Notes under the pieces: model-generated
Databases searched by the model: none
What the model was told of the DNA's origin: nothing
What the model saw: only the letters and a program-made list of their open reading frames with translations
Translations under genes and position numbers: made by a program
Assembly: GCA_021157555.1 (NCBI GenBank)
Contig: JAGGWL010000202.1
Coordinates: forward strand, 1-16,438
Direction of reading: 5' to 3'
From: Deltaproteobacteria bacterium
Lineage (GTDB): Bacteria > Desulfobacterota > Desulfobacteria > Desulfobacterales > BuS5
DNA length: 16,438 bases
Part shown: positions 12,970-16,438 of the stretch, piece by piece
Layout of the letters: every line of letters starts with the position of its first letter
Numbering within the stretch: the stretch's first letter is position 1

Positions 12970-13787
12970 ATGATGACTTCTAAAAATACCATCCTTCAAG
13001 CAAACACAAAAATCCCACAAAAAATTAAATTATTTTCCACAGCGATTATAGTCGGTGTTTTATTAATGGCTTTTGATGTCTATTCTCAGGAGTCGCCGGA
13101 AATTTTAGTTTTTGCCGGCGCTGGCATGAGACAGCCGCTGGATAAAATCGGCAAGGCATTTGAAATAAAATACAATACAAAAGTATTATATGATTATGAG
13201 GGCAGCGGCAGGCTGGGAAATAAAATCCTGGCAGGTCAAAAGCCGGATGTTTATATTCCAGGCGGAGAGCAATGGGCAAAACTTCTTAAAGAAAAGGGGT
13301 ATGTCAAACACTATCAAGCGGTTGCTCTTCATATTCCGGTTATAATTACTCCGCCTGATAATCTAAAGGTCAATGCTTTGCATGATTTTTTTAAAAAAGA
13401 AGTCAAGATCGTTTTAGGTGACAGCAGAGTCTGCGCAATCGGTAGAGCAGGCAGCCTGATTTTTAAAAACGCCGGGCTGGATGAAACCAAAATGAATGTT
13501 CTTGCCAAAGGCATGACAGTAAAGTACTCTACTGGGTTAGGCAAAAGAATGCCGATGTCGGTCTTGTATGGCGGGCAGACGCCATTCAGGCCGGTGGATT
13601 AAGGATTATAGCTATTCCAGAAAATGTTAATTATATTGATATGATACCTGTATGCACAATGAGCAGCCCTGCGCATCCTGAAGCTGCATTTAAATATATT
13701 GATTTTATTTTAAATAAAGGTAATGCTCAATTTACAAAGGATGGATTCGCCGATTTTAATAAGAAACGGGAACAAATTAAAAAATAA
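12970..13787 (+). pseudogene. modA: Molybdate/tungstate-type ABC substrate-binding protein, frameshifted
   Basis: The first frame (12970-13602, 210 aa) begins with a signal peptide (basic KIPQKIK, hydrophobic LFSTAIIVGVLLMAF). It continues with LVFAGAGMRQPLDKIGKAFE and YEGSGRLGNKILAGQKPDVY, the ligand-binding signature of ModA/WtpA-type proteins. Near 13525-13532 the homology moves to another frame, which reads YWVRQKNADVGLVWRADAIQ, then AGGLRIIAIPENVNYIDMIP, to a stop at 13785-13787. The two frames together give about 272 residues, the expected family size. The change fits loss of a single base (or gain of two) in TACTCTACTGG. In frame one the protein would end in an unrelated tail (TGLGKRMPMSVLYGG). 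No modB or modC permease/ATPase genes adjoin it. It is either a recent pseudogene or a sequencing error. Confidence 0.85.
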
Positions 13788-13816
13788 CTTGAAACCATTA
13801 ACCATAGGAAAAAACC

Positions 13817-16438
13817 ATGGGCGTAGAAAATATAAACAGAATGTTTCAACCAAAATCTATTGCTGTAGTAGGAGCCAGTGAAAAACCTGGGACTATCGGA
13901 AATTCACTCATGCGGAATTTAATTAAGAGTGAATTTGCAGGAACTGTTTATCCGGTCAATCCAAATCATAAAACAATCTGGAAGCATCACGCCTATCCAT
14001 CAATTCAGGATATTAAGGCACCAATAGATCTTGTTATAATTTCTACTCCAATTGGTACAGCACCGCAAATTATAAAGGGCTGCGTAGAATCGGAGGCAGG
14101 GGGAGTTGTTCTTATTTCGGCTGGCGGAAAAGAAACCGGGCCAAAGGGCAAAGAAATAGAGGCCGCTATAAAAAAGGAGATAAAAGGTAGCGGACTTCGT
14201 GTTATCGGCCCTAATTGTCTCGGAATAGTCTGCGGTAAAACAGCCTTGAATGCCAGTTTCGCAAAACGCATGCCCCTAAAAGGCAAAATGGCATTTGTTT
14301 CCCAAAGCGGTGCTATCTGTACCTCAATCCTTGATCTTTCAATAAAGGAACAATTTGGATTCAGTTATTTTATAAGTCTGGGTTCAATGCTGGATGTCGA
14401 TTTTGGAGATATGATTGATTACCTGGGCGGTGATCCTGATGTCAGCAGTATTGTAATGTATGTTGAAGGCTTAAACCATTTCAGGAATTTTATGAGCGCT
14501 GCGCGCGCTGTGTCGCGGGTTAAGCCGATTATTGCTCTTAAATCAGGGCGTACACGAGCCGGTGCAAAAGCTGCAGCATCTCATACCGGGGCAATGGCCG
14601 GGGAGGATGATGTTTATGACGCTGCCTTTCGGCGTGCAGGTATTGTAAGGGTTAAAACCTTTGAGGAATTATTTGATTGTGCCGAACTGCTTGCTAAACA
14701 TCCTTTGCCCAGTGGTTCCGGCCTGGCTGTTATTACTAATGCGGGCGGTCCCGGAGTAATGGCTGCCGACGCCCTTGCGGATTACGGAATTGAACCTGTC
14801 ACTTTACTCCCTGAAACCGCCCAAAAACTCGAAGCAATTCTGCCATCCTACTGGAATTGCGGAAACCCGATTGATATTTTAGGTGATGCCTCAGCGGAAA
14901 GATATAAAAAAGTTGTTGAGATATGTTTAAATGCCAGGGAGATCAACGGCTTATTAATTATGCTTTCTCCTGTGGCTCAAATTGATCCGGCAAATATTGC
15001 CGAATCAATAATAGATGCCCTTGGAGGAAAAGAATTTCCCGTTATAACTTCATGGATTGGCGGAGTCGATGTGGAGGCCGGACGAAACATTTTCAACAAA
15101 GCCGGTATCCCGACTTTTGACACACCGGAGAGAGCGATAAGAGCCTTTATGGATCTTGATCTATATGTAAAAAACATTGAAATGCTGCAAGAGATACCAT
15201 CCAAATTCCCAAAAAAACTGGAATTTGATCATAGCAAAGCAAGAGAACTAATTAATAATAAACTCGAAGCAGGAGAATTTAATCTTACAGAAATTGACTC
15301 CAAGGCACTTCTTGCTGCATATGGAATTCCTGTTACTCCTACTATCAAAACCCTGTCCGCAAAAGAAGCTGCCGATAAAGCCGAAACAACTGGATTTCCT
15401 GTTGTTATGAAAATCAATTCAACAGACATAAGTCATAAAACGGATGCCGGTGGGATAGTTTTAAATATAAAAAACAGGGCTGAAGTCATAGATTCATTTG
15501 ATACTATTATTTGTAATGCAAAACAATACAACCCTGAGGCTAAAATTGAAGGCGTGACGATACAGCCCATGATTGAGGATGTGGACTATGAACTGATTCT
15601 GGGCTCAAAAAATGACCATGATTTCGGACCTGTTATCCTTTTCGGCATGGGTGGCACCATGACAGAAATAATGAAAGATATCTCCATTGCGCTGCCTCCT
15701 CTTAATCGGCTACTGGCCAGGAGGTTGATGGAGCAAACCAGAGTCTATTCAATTCTGAAAGGCTTCAGAAATCGTCCTCCTGCTGATCTGGTTTTGATTG
15801 AGGAAATTCTTATCCGCTTATCTCAACTGGTTACAGATATTGCTGAAATTAAGGAACTTGATATAAATCCCATTATTGTCAAGCAAGGACAGATCTGCGC
15901 TGTTGATGCCCGTGTTATTTTAAAACCTGCTGATATCCCGGCTCCACTTCATTTGGTGATAAGCCCATATCCCAATCAGCATGAAGAGATTATTACGCAT
16001 GCAAGCCTTGGCAAGTTATTAATAAGACCAATAAAACCTGATGATGCTCCATTGCTTGAAAACCTTTTTAATACCCTCTCCCCTCAGAGTGTGTACTACC
16101 GATTTTTCGGATACCGAAAGCATCTTCCTCACAGCATGCTGGCAAGGTTTACCCAGATAGACTATGATAGAGAAATATCTCTTGTTGCTATCAGAGATAC
16201 GGAAGATCCTGAAATGATGCTGGGAGTTGCAAGGGTATTCACCCAGATGAATCGCAAGCATGCTGAATTTGCCGTTCTGGTAGGAGATTCATGGCAAGGC
16301 AAGGGAATAGGCGCGGAATTACTCAAACGCTGTTTGATAATTGCGAAAGAGCATAAGATAGAAAAGGTCTGGGGCATGGTGCTTTATAAAAATACCCAAA
16401 TGTTGTCATTGAGCAAAAAAATAGGTTTTACAATAAAA
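13817..16438 (+). CDS. Acyl-CoA synthetase (NDP-forming) fused to GNAT acetyltransferase, 3' end outside window
   Basis: The open frame runs 874 codons to the window edge without a stop. Residues about 10-130 are a CoA-binding Rossmann domain (IAVVGASEKPGTIGNSL; GPNCLGI). About 150-460 are the succinyl-CoA-ligase-like part, with a candidate phosphohistidine His256 in SHTGAMAG. About 490-710 are an ATP-grasp domain (AAYGIPVTPT) with His540 in SHKTDAGG. From about 733 a GNAT domain follows (LLIRPIKPDDAPLLENLF; acetyl-CoA loop WQGKGIG near 824). The arrangement is that of the Pat-type protein acetyltransferase/ADP-forming acetyl-CoA synthetase fusion, usually close to 890-900 residues, so little is missing. 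AGGAA six bases before ATG 13817 supports this start. Both histidines being kept favours a working ATP-forming acyl-CoA synthetase, perhaps with lysine acetylation in addition. Confidence 0.92.
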   Translation, partial: MGVENINRMFQPKSIAVVGASEKPGTIGNSLMRNLIKSEFAGTVYPVNPNHKTIWKHHAYPSIQDIKAPIDLVIISTPIGTAPQIIKGCVESEAGGVVLISAGGKETGPKGKEIEAAIKKEIKGSGLRVIGPNCLGIVCGKTALNASFAKRMPLKGKMAFVSQSGAICTSILDLSIKEQFGFSYFISLGSMLDVDFGDMIDYLGGDPDVSSIVMYVEGLNHFRNFMSAARAVSRVKPIIALKSGRTRAGAKAAASHTGAMAGEDDVYDAAFRRAGIVRVKTFEELFDCAELLAKHPLPSGSGLAVITNAGGPGVMAADALADYGIEPVTLLPETAQKLEAILPSYWNCGNPIDILGDASAERYKKVVEICLNAREINGLLIMLSPVAQIDPANIAESIIDALGGKEFPVITSWIGGVDVEAGRNIFNKAGIPTFDTPERAIRAFMDLDLYVKNIEMLQEIPSKFPKKLEFDHSKARELINNKLEAGEFNLTEIDSKALLAAYGIPVTPTIKTLSAKEAADKAETTGFPVVMKINSTDISHKTDAGGIVLNIKNRAEVIDSFDTIICNAKQYNPEAKIEGVTIQPMIEDVDYELILGSKNDHDFGPVILFGMGGTMTEIMKDISIALPPLNRLLARRLMEQTRVYSILKGFRNRPPADLVLIEEILIRLSQLVTDIAEIKELDINPIIVKQGQICAVDARVILKPADIPAPLHLVISPYPNQHEEIITHASLGKLLIRPIKPDDAPLLENLFNTLSPQSVYYRFFGYRKHLPHSMLARFTQIDYDREISLVAIRDTEDPEMMLGVARVFTQMNRKHAEFAVLVGDSWQGKGIGAELLKRCLIIAKEHKIEKVWGMVLYKNTQMLSLSKKIGFTIK

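Noticed and set aside
1..16438. CRISPR array
   Set aside because: The repeats present are terminal inverted ends and tandem heptamers; no regular repeat-spacer pattern occurs.

Overview
The window reads as a chromosomal segment of an anaerobic, moderately AT-rich bacterium. The best guess is a sulfate-reducing Desulfobacterota of the Desulfobacterales type. This is inferred from gene content (nitrogenase-like reductase, PduO-type cobalamin adenosyltransferase, ADP-forming acyl-CoA synthetase fused to an acetyltransferase, MtaB/MnmA tRNA thiolation enzymes) and from the many palindromic repeats between genes. No marker gene in the window fixes the taxonomy.

Layout. Bases 1-194 hold a long hairpin repeat. 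Bases 213-4104 are a tight plus-strand run: ABC-2 exporter ATPase, its permease, the tRNA 2-thiouridylase MnmA and the radical-SAM methylthiotransferase MtaB. nagZ follows on the minus strand and overlaps the mtaB end. Just upstream of nagZ is a 48-codon remnant of an AAA-ATPase-like/PD-(D/E)XK family gene. Bases 5247-6478 are a degraded zone: a terminal-repeat end abutting the tail of a chemotaxis receptor, a tRNA-Val(GAC) with its own promoter and terminator, a diverged repeat half-copy, and a complete 188-bp MITE-like element. A short DnaJ-family gene begins 18 bases after that element.

Bases 7297-10786 (minus strand) are the most notable part. They form a two-gene nitrogenase-like operon in which the Fe-protein (NifH-like) and a NifD-like component are one 742-residue polypeptide, followed by an overlapping NifK/NifN-like gene. 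The Fe protein keeps both cluster cysteines. The catalytic components show a 3+1 cysteine pattern, as in tetrapyrrole-reducing relatives rather than in a P-cluster nitrogenase. A divergent intergenic region with a heptamer array and a GTGGG-T-CCCAC palindrome separates it from a PduO-type cobalamin adenosyltransferase. I do not recognise a characterised enzyme with this fused architecture; substrate and role are open.

Downstream are a long hairpin and another terminal-repeat end abutting an alpha/beta hydrolase, an IS4-type transposase remnant, a molybdate/tungstate-type binding protein with a frameshift, and an acyl-CoA synthetase (NDP-forming)/GNAT fusion that runs off the window end.

The functional themes are tRNA thiolation, cell-wall recycling, corrinoid/tetrapyrrole-type redox chemistry and acyl-CoA energy metabolism. 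They are interrupted by a family of small palindromic mobile repeats whose ends sit at gene boundaries.
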